A DNA stretch of 55,481 bases from an uncultured Oligoflexia bacterium (GCA_913058265.1 CAJXPQ010000017.1:1-55481), one strand, 5' to 3'; numbered from the stretch's first letter, positions 18,122 through 27,238 are shown. Numbers and translations are program-made. The notes: generated by a model from the letters alone, not told the origin.

Positions 18122-18967
18122 CTGGGAGTTCTAGTTACTCATTTCTTAAGATATATATTTTTACTTACTATTATCTTCATAGGTTTTACTGCATTTGCCT
18201 CTAATAAGGTTCCAAAAGAGGTGGTTGTAGAATCGATGATATATCCTCCTTATTTTAGTATTGATAATTCTGGTAAGCTTTTTGGCATTAGCTATGAGAT
18301 TGCAAAAGAAGTCTTTAAGGCAGCGGGGTACAAAGTTAAGTTTAATATACTTCCCTATAAAAGGGCGGTATTGAATCTTTTTGATAAGAAAGATGGTATC
18401 ATGATGGGCATATTTGCAGCAATTCCTGGCTACGAAAAATTGGCAATTACTGAAGTATCCTACTTACTATTTCCTACAACATACTTTTACAATTCAAAAT
18501 TAAAACCAGAATACAGTTCTATTACAGAAATTGATCAGACAAAAGGTAAGAAGGTTCTTGTTCTGGACGGAACCAGGCTTTATGAAGACATTATTACTAA
18601 GTCTGGCGGACAAGCTATTAGGCTTACTAATGAAGCTCAAGTCTTGGCCATGCTTGAGGCTGGACGAGCAGACTTTGCACATACGAGTTTGCTAAGTGGA
18701 CTTCACAGCATTCAGATTAATCCCAGCTATAGTAGTTTGCGTGCCTTACCTTTCTACACAACGGTACTGCCAAGTGGAGTCGTCTTTAGAGAGGGATCAT
18801 TTGATGTTCGAGATGCTTACTTAAAAGCAATAAAGAAAATGCATGTAAGTGGAGAACTCTTAAAAATAGCTAAAAAAGCCTTTAAATCATATCCGAATAT
18901 AGATTATAGTAGTTTATTTCTTAAGGATATCGGAGTTAATATGAACACTCCAGTAACTGCTCAATAG
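18122..18967 (+). CDS. Periplasmic substrate-binding protein (SBP_bac_3 type), start codon missing
   Basis: The mature domain (from about 18221) has PPYFSIDNSGKLFGISYEIAKEVFKAAGY, KDGIMMGIFAA and DQTKGKKVLVLDGT, the order of family-3 solute-binding domains, with a second lobe ending near FKSYPN. In the same frame upstream a clear signal peptide is encoded (THFLRYIFLL...GFTAFAS), but the open stretch, bounded by a TAA, contains no ATG, GTG or TTG before 18221; only a CTG at 18122 is available. Either CTG starts, or the start was mutated away and the GTG at 18221 gives a non-exported protein. A lone binding protein without permease genes may serve sensing. Confidence 0.65.
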   Translation: MGVLVTHFLRYIFLLTIIFIGFTAFASNKVPKEVVVESMIYPPYFSIDNSGKLFGISYEIAKEVFKAAGYKVKFNILPYKRAVLNLFDKKDGIMMGIFAAIPGYEKLAITEVSYLLFPTTYFYNSKLKPEYSSITEIDQTKGKKVLVLDGTRLYEDIITKSGGQAIRLTNEAQVLAMLEAGRADFAHTSLLSGLHSIQINPSYSSLRALPFYTTVLPSGVVFREGSFDVRDAYLKAIKKMHVSGELLKIAKKAFKSYPNIDYSSLFLKDIGVNMNTPVTAQ

Positions 18968-18990
18968 GCGATCGCTTATTGAGAGCCTGA

Positions 18991-19722
18991 ACTATAACTA
19001 CTGAGAAAAAGAGTTTCTTTGTCCATTGTGAAGACTGTCCTGCATGGAAAGATTCTATTTTAAAAGATATGGATAGGCTTGGCCTAGATCTATTGAGTAA
19101 AAACAAAACACCTAATACCTACCGAAAAGGACAAACTCTCTTTATGCAAGGGAACCCTTCGTTTGGCTTATATTGCATTGGAAAAGGAAATGTTAAGGTA
19201 TTGATAGTCAATAATGAGGGGAAGGAGTCCATAGTACGAATTGCAAGTCCCGGTAGTATTGTTGGCCATAGAAGTATTTTTGCGCACCAACCTTACTAGG
19301 CAACTGGGAGTTCTCTATCACAAACTCATTCTTGTTTTATTGATAAGAAATATCTGATAGAACTCGTGGAATCAAATGTGAGTGTCGCCAACTACTCACT
19401 TTTTAGTCTCGCTAAAGACTTAGGTGTATCTGAAAAGAAAATCTTAAGTTTTTCTCATCAAAATGTTAGAGAGCGTTTAGCGGCCATGATCCTTATGCTT
19501 GTTGATTCTCATGGAGTAGAGCTAGAGGAAGGTGGCATACTAATAAAAATAGATCTCTCTAGGGAAGATATGGCATCTTTATTGGGGATGGCACCGGAAA
19601 TCTTGATTAGGTGTCTATCTGAATTCAAAGATGAGAAATCTGTTAGGTTAGAGAAAAAAATGATAATAGTTATAGACCTTACGAAAATACACAAACTAGC
19701 AAATGAGGCGGTAATATTATGA
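18991..19722 (+). pseudogene. FNR/CRP-family regulator broken by an in-frame TAG
   Basis: One continuous frame encodes HCEDCPAW (a Cys-x2-Cys as in FNR-like N-termini), a cyclic-nucleotide-binding fold with YRKGQTLFMQGNPSFGLYCIGKG and a GSIVGHRSIF turn, then the dimer helix and a Crp-type helix-turn-helix (SREDMASLLGMAPEILIRCLSEF). A single TAG at 19297-19299 interrupts it between QPY and ATGSS without changing frame, and no ATG exists before the CxxC motif (an ATA at 18994 stands at the expected place). It is therefore a disabled regulator, or a sequencing error twice over. Its TGA overlaps the next ATG as ATGA, so it was once coupled to the downstream gene. Confidence 0.8.
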
Positions 19723-20084
19723 AATTTTTATTAACTTTATGTTTACTGTGCGGAAGTGTTGCTTTTGCTCAGTCTATATCTGGAGAGGTAAGCTTTAAGG
19801 GAGGCAATCCAAAAGGTGTCCTATTTATTTTTGCAAAAAGGTTTGGAGGTAAGATGCCGATGCCTCTAGCGGTTAAAAAAATAGTAAGCCCCAAGTTTCC
19901 CGTTAAATTTGAACTGAGTCAAAATGATGCAATGATGAAGCAAATCCCATTTAAAGGCCCATTTACTGTAACTGCAAGACTTAGTCCTTCAGGCGATGCC
20001 ATGGATAAGAGTGGTACAGAGACTTCAACTGTAGAGAGTGTGAGTTTGGGACAAAAGAATATCAAACTTATTCTACCTAAATAG
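19719..20084 (+). CDS. Periplasmic stand-alone CcmI-type C-terminal domain
   Basis: 121 residues. Signal peptide ends AFAQ. The mature 100 residues match the C-terminal Ig-like domain of cytochrome c maturation proteins CcmI/CycH: ISGEVSFK, LFIFAKRFGGKMPMPLAVKK, KFELSQNDAMM, FTVTARLSPSGDAM and a final KLILP strand. Normally this domain sits behind a TPR region; here it is alone. It may bind a c-type cytochrome or haem-handling partner in the periplasm. The ATG overlaps the stop of the FNR-like gene, tying it to an oxygen or redox regulon. Confidence 0.75.
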   Translation: MKFLLTLCLLCGSVAFAQSISGEVSFKGGNPKGVLFIFAKRFGGKMPMPLAVKKIVSPKFPVKFELSQNDAMMKQIPFKGPFTVTARLSPSGDAMDKSGTETSTVESVSLGQKNIKLILPK

Positions 20085-20126
20085 TTCGTCATAATCTGAG
20101 AGGGGTGAATGACGCGGTTTCTTAAA

Positions 20127-20155
20127 TTGACAGCTTTGTCCTGATTTTGTAGCTA
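20127..20155 (+). promoter_or_regulatory. Probable sigma-70 promoter of the AbgT gene, almost leaderless
   Basis: TTGACA at 20127-20132, a 17-base spacer and TAGCTA at 20150-20155. The ATG at 20163 comes only 7 bases after the -10 box and has no purine-rich ribosome site, so transcription would begin at or next to the start codon. Confidence 0.5.
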
Positions 20156-20162
20156 TATTCAC

Positions 20163-21728
20163 ATGAAAACTAAAAAATCATTTTTCCAGAAATTCTTAAA
20201 AACAGTCGAAACACTAGGTAACGTTCTACCACACCCTGTTACCTTATTTGCTGTTCTTTGTGTATTGATATTAGTCGTGAGCCAGGTCGCAGATTGGATT
20301 GACCTCCAAGTTTTAGACCCAAGACCGGAAGGCGCAAAAGGAAGAAGTTCTGATGGAATAATTTCTGCTATTGGACTTCTGAATCCCGAAGGGATTCGCA
20401 ATATATTTACTGGATTAGTTAAAAACTATACAGATTTTGCCCCACTGGGAACAGTTCTTGTGACTATGCTCGCTGTTGGAGTTGCTGAGTTCTCTGGAAT
20501 GCTTACCGCCTTTATCAGAGGACTGGTTTTAAAGGCCCCAAATAGACTCATAACTTTTGCCGTTATATTTGCAGGCATTATATCAAATACAGCTTCTGAG
20601 CTAGGATATGTTGTTCTGATTCCACTTGGTGGTTATATTTTTATAAGTAAGGGCAGACACCCTCTTGCTGGAATGGCGGCAGCATTCGCTGGAGTCTCAG
20701 GTGGATATTCAGCGAACCTACTTATTGGAACTGTTGATCCACTACTAAGCGGTATCACTCAAGAGGCCGCGAGACTTATCGCTCCTGACTATACAACTCA
20801 TGCAGCAATTAACTGGTACTTCATGATAGCCTCTACCTTTTTAATAACAATTATTGGAACTTATGTAACTGAGAAGATTGTTGAGCCGAATCTTGGAGCT
20901 TATGAGCCCGAGTACTCTCAAGATATAGATTCAGAAAGCTCAATGTCTCCACTTACAAGTGCAGAGAAGAGGGGACTGAAGTTTGCTGGAATAACTATTT
21001 TTGTATTGGCAATTATTGCGTTTCTAACTATTTATCCTAGTTGGGGTATTTTAAGAGATCCAGTTACTGGTGACGCACTAAAATCTCCATTCATGAAGGG
21101 GATAGTGACTTGGATATTTATTTTCTTTTTAATACCCTCGATAGTTTATGGGAAAATTGTTGGTAAAATAAATAACGATAAAGATGTCATCACGGGTATG
21201 ACAAAAGCAATGAGTACTATGTCATTATACATGGTCATCGTTTTCTTTGCCGCTCAATTCATTGCCTTCTTTAAGTGGTCAAACTTAGGAACGATCCTTG
21301 CGGTTAGTGGTGCTAATTTAATGCAAAGTATGGAAGTCACAGGACCGGGAATCTTTGTTCTCTTTATTTTGATGTGCGGTTTTGTAAACTTGATGCTTGG
21401 TTCTGCCTCTGCACAATGGGCCGTCACGGCTCCTATCTTCATACCGATGCTTATGCTGATTGGATATTCTCCTGAGGTGATTCAAGCTGCTTACCGAATT
21501 GGAGATAGTACTACTAATATAATAACTCCCATGATGAGTTATTTTGGACTTATACTCGCGTTCGCAGAAAATTTTGATAAACGAATAAAAATAGGAACCA
21601 TTATAAGTACGATGCTTCCTTATTCAATTTTCTTTATCACTTTCTGGACAGCACTCTTTTATATATGGGTTTTCGTTTTTGGCTTACCTGTGGGGCCTGA
21701 TGCACCAACATACTTTTTGATGAAATAG
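20163..21728 (+). CDS. AbgT-family transporter
   Basis: 521 residues, about twelve membrane segments. Typical AbgT blocks: ETLGNVLPHPVTLFAVLCV at the start, GLVKNYTDFAPLGTVLVTMLAVGVAE, NTASELGYVVLIPLGG, and near the C-terminus LMLGSASAQWAVTAPIF with GDSTTNIITPMMSYF, which build the two substrate hairpins. The family comprises p-aminobenzoyl-glutamate importers and MtrF-like sulfonamide or drug exporters, probably cation-coupled. Import versus export cannot be told. No aminobenzoyl-glutamate hydrolase (abgAB) gene lies nearby. Confidence 0.9.
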   Translation: MKTKKSFFQKFLKTVETLGNVLPHPVTLFAVLCVLILVVSQVADWIDLQVLDPRPEGAKGRSSDGIISAIGLLNPEGIRNIFTGLVKNYTDFAPLGTVLVTMLAVGVAEFSGMLTAFIRGLVLKAPNRLITFAVIFAGIISNTASELGYVVLIPLGGYIFISKGRHPLAGMAAAFAGVSGGYSANLLIGTVDPLLSGITQEAARLIAPDYTTHAAINWYFMIASTFLITIIGTYVTEKIVEPNLGAYEPEYSQDIDSESSMSPLTSAEKRGLKFAGITIFVLAIIAFLTIYPSWGILRDPVTGDALKSPFMKGIVTWIFIFFLIPSIVYGKIVGKINNDKDVITGMTKAMSTMSLYMVIVFFAAQFIAFFKWSNLGTILAVSGANLMQSMEVTGPGIFVLFILMCGFVNLMLGSASAQWAVTAPIFIPMLMLIGYSPEVIQAAYRIGDSTTNIITPMMSYFGLILAFAENFDKRIKIGTIISTMLPYSIFFITFWTALFYIWVFVFGLPVGPDAPTYFLMK

Positions 21729-21741
21729 AATTGAGATTGAT

Positions 21742-22746
21742 CTAGCGTGAAAAACTTATGCACTTACTAAAAAGTCTTTTTGTAACTTTAATGTTTTTTG
21801 CACCTAAGGACTCGAGAGTCTTCTCAACAGAATTTTCGATATAGCTTTTGAAGAATGGTTCATGATAGTACTTTGGAAAGTCATATAAAACTTCATTTAA
21901 AAAATCAACGTCACTAACTTGTAAACTCTCGATTATAATACCTTTTCCTCCCACTTTTAAAGATTGAATTTGCTTTAGCAGCACATCATTTCTCTCTTTA
22001 GTTGGAAGCTCATGAAGTAAAAATACATGAAAAGTGCAGTCATATTCTCCAGTGGCCTTAGTCGCATCCATTTGCTTGTATTCAACATTCCTAAGAGGTC
22101 GATTTTTTTTAGAAAAAGAAATATATTCATGACTGAGGTCTGTGGCGGTAATCTTTGCATCGGGTAAAAAGTTAGCGACAATCTCGGTTGCACTACCTGT
22201 ACCACAAGCGAGTTCTAGAATATTACCCTCTTTAAATTCACTGACTTCCTCAAGAATTAGCCTACGCATAGGTGCGGCCAATCCCGCAAAAAGAATTTCA
22301 ACTTGATGATCATAAATTGACGCCGAAAATTCACTCGTATAGCCATCAGTTTGAAAATGAAAGTTTCTATTAAAGTACTTTGGATAGTCCCGCGTAGAAC
22401 TTGTTTTTAAGTCATTTTTAGACCTTCTTTGAAGAATCTTATTATAGTCTAGGAAGACCAAGCCTAAAGTTTTGAAGTGACTCTGTATCTTGTTAATACC
22501 TGGTAGAGGCCGATGAAAATTTAATTCACTACAGATTTTCGCATCTGCAATTAAATCCTTCTCAATAAGGCTTATAACTTTCTTTTTTAAACGCTTGTGT
22601 TTTTCTTTGTCCCTTAGAGGATGCCCCTTCATAGTTGAATAGAAATTTAGTGCCGTAAATTCAGCAACGTAGGGAATAATTGATGTTAGGTTCTGTGTGA
22701 GGTTTTTATAAAAACTAATCATAAGGGACTTTAACATGTATTTCAC
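21742..22746 (-). CDS. Class I SAM-dependent methyltransferase
   Basis: 334 residues. A 150-residue helical N-terminal part is followed by a Rossmann methyltransferase domain: motif I ILELACGTGSATEIV (about residues 180-194), motif II ITATDLSHEYISFSK, motif III ATGEYDCTFHVFLLHELP. It would methylate a small molecule or lipid; the closest look is ubiquinone/menaquinone-type methyltransferases, but the N-terminal part is not typical of these. Substrate unknown. Convergent with the AbgT gene (13 bases). Confidence 0.8.
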   Translation of the reverse strand: MKYMLKSLMISFYKNLTQNLTSIIPYVAEFTALNFYSTMKGHPLRDKEKHKRLKKKVISLIEKDLIADAKICSELNFHRPLPGINKIQSHFKTLGLVFLDYNKILQRRSKNDLKTSSTRDYPKYFNRNFHFQTDGYTSEFSASIYDHQVEILFAGLAAPMRRLILEEVSEFKEGNILELACGTGSATEIVANFLPDAKITATDLSHEYISFSKKNRPLRNVEYKQMDATKATGEYDCTFHVFLLHELPTKERNDVLLKQIQSLKVGGKGIIIESLQVSDVDFLNEVLYDFPKYYHEPFFKSYIENSVEKTLESLGAKNIKVTKRLFSKCISFSR

Positions 22747-22793
22747 TTTTAATTCAATGAATTAGAGGAAGTAGAGAGAAAGTCTAAGTTAGT

Positions 22794-22936
22794 CTAGCAA
22801 GTAAGTTTATAGGCATGATTCTGATTAATAAAATTAAGAGAAGTATTTTGCCTAAATCCCTCGACGAGCTTATAGAATCGTGCATCATAATTTGGATCGT
22901 ATTGAATATTCCAAATTTTTTCTAATAATAATTCTT
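22794..22936 (-). pseudogene. C-terminal remnant of a gene cut by the IS66-type element
   Basis: From the element edge the minus strand is open for 47 codons (ELLLEKIWNIQYDPNYDA... to ...YKLTC) and ends in TAG at 22794-22796. Composition looks coding. The reading hits a stop inside the element end, so the upstream half has been separated. The right flank of the element does not continue this frame, so the original gene was not simply interrupted but rearranged. Product unknown. Confidence 0.4.
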
Positions 22937-24396
22937 GTAACTATTCAGCGTAATTTCAATCTTCAGGATAATAAGAGCATTTAATTTATCATATGGGGAA
23001 CTTCCCATCTTTTTGGATGTCATCAAATAACTTCTAATTCTACAAAAATGTCTTGCAGTTTTCATTGATTTAAATTGACCTGAAACTTTTTGATGAACCT
23101 TGAGTATTCTAATATCCCGTTCAGCTTGGTTATTTGTGAACGGAACATTTTTAATTTTCATAAGAAGTAAAACTTGGTCCTCATATTTTCCCAATCTATC
23201 AAGTATATTTCGCTCTTTGATTTGTTTTACTTTTTGATCCCTTTACTGGCAGATAAATTGGACACTCAGGGGGTCCTGATTTGATTATATCTCTAAAACT
23301 TTTAATTTTCCTTTTTTGAATACCTTCACCAAGAACATCTCCTACTTCATCGACTTCAACATTTAACTTTATTAAAAATTTCTTTATAGAAGATGCCCAC
23401 TTATGTTCTTTAAAATCTATTACCCACTGAAGTTCTCGAAGGTGATGAGCATTGCATAGTGCATGTTCGCAATCATATCCAAGGTCTCCAATGATCGTGA
23501 ACTAAAATTCCTACATAATTTGGAATTATTTTTATATCCACCATTGCCTCTTTTCTTCGTCTTTCATGTGGCATCATAAATGTTAATTTTGGAGTACAAA
23601 GAATATGAATCCAGGCAAGGTCTGTATTAATCTTAATTCCCGTCTCGTCAGCATTTAATACTTCTTCAGACTTTAATCCTTCAATAATATTAGTTTCAAA
23701 ATCTTCAAGTTTATCAAAAGCTTCTTTATTAAAGTTGCAAAGTTTACCTTGAGATATCTTTAAATCAAATTGATCTTTAAAAACTTCTTGAACTCTTGCA
23801 TATGGAATTAATTGATATTGAGAGATGTAAACTGCAAATGCTTTTACTGATTGCCCATATTGTATTGCTTTGGTGATATGCTCAGGGAATGGCGCTACAA
23901 ATCTAACACCATCAACTCCAATAAAAACTTCAGCTTGATACTCTTGAACAATAAACTCAATATTTAAGTCTATCACTTGCCTTGTCTCTGGATCAGAATT
24001 CGTAAATTTTTCTCCTTGAGGAAGAGAACTTCTATCAATTGATAACTCAATAGTCTCGTCAACTTCTTCATATTGAGTTAAAGTTGATCCCGTATATCCC
24101 TCTTGTCCGCCAATATTTTTATCACCTTTTTTTCTTCGTTGCTTTTTATCCTTACCTCTTGATCTTCTTTGATTATCAGTTGACGGAGATGAGGAGCTAT
24201 TAGTGCTATTCATGGTCTGACGATCAAAAAGAATTTGGATAACAACAATTAAAAGTTCGATTGAAGAAATTAAAACTGGAGAGATTGTTTTATCTTTAGA
24301 TATTTCTTTTTGAATTCTTTCAATTGTAGATTTAACGTTTACGTGTCCAACAATCATGAAAATTATTATGGAGTAAAAAAGATGAATGGCCCACAA
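22922..24396 (-). pseudogene. IS66-family transposase with two frameshifts
   Basis: Three minus-strand pieces in different frames together give a full transposase. 24396-23473 holds the N-terminal part: a hydrophobic/coiled start, a Ser/Lys linker, the zinc-binding region near GGQEGYTGS, and the catalytic core with LNADETGIKI and ending HDHWRPW. About 23500-23216 continues with CEHALCNAHHLRELQW and ends KSKTNQRAKYT. 23233-22922 resumes NILDRLGKYEDQVLL and carries VPFTNNQAERDIRILKVHQKVSGQF. The breaks are near 23486 and 23230. The final stop (22922-22924) lies 15 bases outside the left repeat, so the last five residues come from host DNA. Confidence 0.9.
22937..22956 (+). repeat. Left terminal inverted repeat of the IS66-type element
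   Basis: GTAACTATTCAGCGTAATTT reads inward from the left end and is the exact reverse complement of the 20 bases at 24436-24455. Beyond 20 bases the two ends diverge. Confidence 0.9.
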
Positions 24397-24435
24397 AAAA
24401 ATACTTTGATGGCCTTACATCTGAGTATTCTTTAA

Positions 24436-24455
24436 AAATTACGCTGAATAGTTAC
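24436..24455 (-). repeat. Right terminal inverted repeat of the IS66-type element
   Basis: Perfect 20-base partner of the left end. It lies just upstream of the transposase start (24396) and probably overlaps its promoter. Confidence 0.9.
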
Positions 24456-24541
24456 GAAGCAAGTTACTCTGCTGAAATGAGCTTTGCACTTACCCAACTA
24501 AGTAAGGATATACCTACAGGCTCAAGTTTTACTCTGATTCG

Positions 24542-24906
24542 TATGCTTTTTTTAAGGTTGGATTTGCCTTACTGGTTCCAGCTGTCATTGTTGGTTTACT
24601 TGGGTGCAAAGATGAAAAGTCAGGTGCTAGTGCTATGCAATTAGAAAGGAATATTTCTGAATTTTCAATTTTAAGACCGATAGAAGTTTATTACTTGTAA
24701 ATTGAGTTGATGAATCTAATCCTCTTGTGATTGAGACTGATCTTTCAATTTCTAAATATGAACTTCAGAATAAAAATTTATCAGTAAGTTTACTTGCTTT
24801 TGAGCAAGGGGTAATAGATGAAGAAGAGCATAATGATGGGCTTATGGATGAATGGTATGGAAAATTCGCTTGTGGTGTTGTATCTAGCTTCACTAACGCG
24901 AAGTAG
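24542..24906 (+). pseudogene. Degenerate reading-frame remnants right of the IS element
   Basis: Between the element and the Hsp70-like gene (24456-24952) there is no intact gene, but coding-like pieces are visible. One frame has a hydrophobic run then GLLGCKDEKSG, resembling a lipoprotein signal, and stops at 24698-24700. Another frame after an in-frame TGA reads VDESNPLVIETDLSISKYEL to SSFTNAK with TAG near 24904-24906. Together they suggest one dead lipoprotein gene with a frameshift and a nonsense change. A further open frame runs from inside the element across its right repeat into this flank (NSYEASYSAEMSF...). Confidence 0.35.
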
Positions 24907-24952
24907 TTAAGTCATAACTATGAGCTTTCATGAAATTGAGAGCTCTTTGACT

Positions 24953-26224
24953 TTATAAGTTGTTGGAAAGTTGAATCGCATATTGAGATAGACCATTGAC
25001 TACTGACTGATAAATATTGTGTTCAACTAATTTCTCTTTGCCAAACATGTCTATGAGACGGTCCTGTAGCTGAGTAAACTGAGCAGTACCACCGGTCAAA
25101 ACAACTTCATCTACTTGAGCTAGATTAATTCCTGATTGAGTAAAAACTTCGAGTAAAGCATTTAATATGGCTTCAACTGTTTCACTCATGGCCTCATTGT
25201 ATTTATCTTTATTAATTTCCTCTTTGACATCAATATCAGCTTGAGAAAACACAAATGTGTGATGATCAGATTCGTTAGTACATATAGCAATCTTCGTTTC
25301 TTCTATTTTCTGAAATATAGTATATCCCAATTGCCATTCTACTAAAGCAAAGAGTTGGCTTAATTGGCGCTTACTTGCCTCATCTTTGGCAAACGGATGA
25401 ATTGTTTTTAGGTAGTTCCAAGTTTCTTTCTCTCTTAGGTGAGTTATATGTGCAGGTGAACATATTTTTTTTAATAGTCCTCTTGGAAAAGATAAGGCAT
25501 CTTTACCCATTGGTAGCTGAAAGCTAAAATCTGCTCCGAAATGCTTTGCTATAAACTTAAGCATCATATCACCATCAAGAGTATCACCAGCTTTATAGAT
25601 ACCTGAGAGTCCTAGGATGTCATTCTGTGAGTATTGGCCGGCATGAAGTTGCATGAGGGTGAAATCAGAGGTTCCCCCTCCAAAGTCAGCTATAAGGACA
25701 ATTTTCTTTTGATCATTTGCTTTATCAAAGTCCAGCCCGGCCGCCAATGGCTCTGGGCAAAAGTGTATATTTGTAAAGCCAGCAAGCTCACATGCCCTTC
25801 GCATTCTATCTTCGGCCAATTGATCATGCTCTGGAGTCAGGGAGTACTTTGCAGGCCTTCCCATGACGACATTCTCAACTTTGTGACCAGTAAATTGATC
25901 TGCTCTTGTTTTCATTTCTCTTAGAAATACAGCAATGATATCTTCAATTTTATACTTTTTATTGTGAACGACTGTACCCGTAAACTTTGGGTCGGAAAGA
26001 AATTTTTTAAAGGACCTAATAAATCGACCCTCTCCATCATTTTCAGAGTATTCCTTTATCGCTCTCTCTCCAAAAAACCAATCTTTTTGAGTCATAGTGA
26101 AAATCAGAGATCTTAATATATAATTATTTTCACCCTCCATCGGAATAGGAGTAACCTCTCCAGAACTTGAAATAAAGTTAATAAGTGAATTGGATGTTCC
26201 AAAATCTATAGCATAATAGTTCAT
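24953..26224 (-). CDS. Hsp70-like ATPase (YegD type)
   Basis: 423 residues from the ATG at 26224 (YAIDFGTSNS follows at once); an upstream TTG at 26254 is less likely. Actin-fold motifs are in order: phosphate 1 AIDFGTSNSLINF, phosphate 2 IADFGGGTSDFTLMQL (around 160), and adenosine EVVLTGGTAQFTQLQ near 380. The length and the absence of a peptide-binding domain place it with YegD, not DnaK. Cytoplasmic ATP-dependent chaperone-like protein of unknown client. No promoter element was recognised in the 134-base divergent spacer. Confidence 0.85.
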   Translation of the reverse strand: MNYYAIDFGTSNSLINFISSSGEVTPIPMEGENNYILRSLIFTMTQKDWFFGERAIKEYSENDGEGRFIRSFKKFLSDPKFTGTVVHNKKYKIEDIIAVFLREMKTRADQFTGHKVENVVMGRPAKYSLTPEHDQLAEDRMRRACELAGFTNIHFCPEPLAAGLDFDKANDQKKIVLIADFGGGTSDFTLMQLHAGQYSQNDILGLSGIYKAGDTLDGDMMLKFIAKHFGADFSFQLPMGKDALSFPRGLLKKICSPAHITHLREKETWNYLKTIHPFAKDEASKRQLSQLFALVEWQLGYTIFQKIEETKIAICTNESDHHTFVFSQADIDVKEEINKDKYNEAMSETVEAILNALLEVFTQSGINLAQVDEVVLTGGTAQFTQLQDRLIDMFGKEKLVEHNIYQSVVNGLSQYAIQLSNNL

Positions 26225-26358
26225 ATCTGATAGTATTTTAACATCTAGGGGCAATCTGTACAGTTGAAAAAAATCAGTTGAAAAATAATTGAATATTAAG
26301 ACTATAACAACTTTACATTAATGACTTTTGGTATCTTATCTCGTGGTATTTCAGCTTT

Positions 26359-27238
26359 ATGAAATTATTGTTTGCGACTTTATTCATTTTAAGTACTGGT
26401 CAACTGTTTGCACAAGTATCCTATGATTTCCACTATCATTTTACGAACTCAGTGCTTTTTATCTCTTTACCTCAGGCAAAAACACGTGTGTTTATTGTCT
26501 CAAGACAGAATAGTGCTAAGGTAGATAAAACGGTACTTATAAGTGATTCTTATCGTCATGAATTACAGTCTAATAACGATGAAAGGCACAGGTTATAGTT
26601 AGAGCTTGAAAATTTTGTGAAAAGTAATCAGGACCGTACGTTAGGGATTTGTTTAGTGAATGTGTTATGGCCTGATATAATCGATTTTGCAAAAAGGTGT
26701 AGAGAATCAAGTTCCATTGGTGGCATAAAACTTCATTTCGATTACGAAAATCAGAGTATGCAAGATCCAAAGTTCAAAGCTCAGTTAATCAACTTATTAG
26801 ATTCTTTAAAGGATAAATTACTTTTTTTCCTGATTCACTTTGATTATCATCATAAACCATTAGCTGAAGCGAAGGTTCTTTTTGATTTAGCCAGTAAATA
26901 TCAAAAACAAAATTTTATAATTGCTCATGCAGCAGAAGAAAATTTTGAAGTCTTAGCTAAAATAGGTAATGAGTTCAGGGCGAATCCAGGTCTTCGTCAA
27001 AATATATATACAGAAATCTCAACTGTCTTTACCGTTGAAAGATTTTTCTCTTTGAATTCAGAAAAAGTAATCAAGGCGTGGAGAGAGTTTGGTATGAAGA
27101 ATGTCCTGTTTGGATCAGATATTTCCAATATCAAAGTCTTCAACTGTTTTAGAGAAGTTGAAGCAGTCTGGCCTTAGAGCGTCAGAAATTAAAGACATCA
27201 CTCTACATAATGGTCAATCTTTTTTTAAGTCACTATAA
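26359..27238 (+). pseudogene. Secreted amidohydrolase, broken by TAG and a frameshift
   Basis: The frame starting at 26359 encodes a signal peptide ending LFAQ and the metal-binding DFHYHF, then meets TAG at 26596-26598; the same frame continues LELENFVKSNQDRTLGICLVN through IGGIKLHFDYEN, LIHFDYHH, FIIAHAAEE and VLFGSDIS, the ordered His/Asp metal sites of amidohydrolase-2 (TIM-barrel) proteins. After 27130 the C-terminal helices (LEKLKQSGLRASEIKDITLHNGQ) lie in another frame, ending at 27236-27238. So one nonsense and one frameshift disrupt an otherwise complete gene. Confidence 0.8.

Larger units (their letters stand above)
22937..24455 (-). mobile_element. Degenerate IS66-type insertion sequence
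   Basis: About 1.5 kb bounded by 20-bp perfect inverted repeats that begin GTAA, as in the IS66 family, and carrying only a TnpC-like transposase without tnpA/tnpB, as in the ISBst12-like subgroup. The 8 bases outside each end (TAATTCTT left, GAAGCAAG right) do not match, so no target duplication is left. The transposase has two frameshifts, so the copy cannot move by itself. Confidence 0.85.

Noticed and set aside
20085-20162. Riboswitch-like CTGAGAGGGGTGAA in front of the AbgT gene
   Set aside because: Too short and without the paired arms of a TPP-type aptamer; a -35/-10 pair downstream explains the region better.
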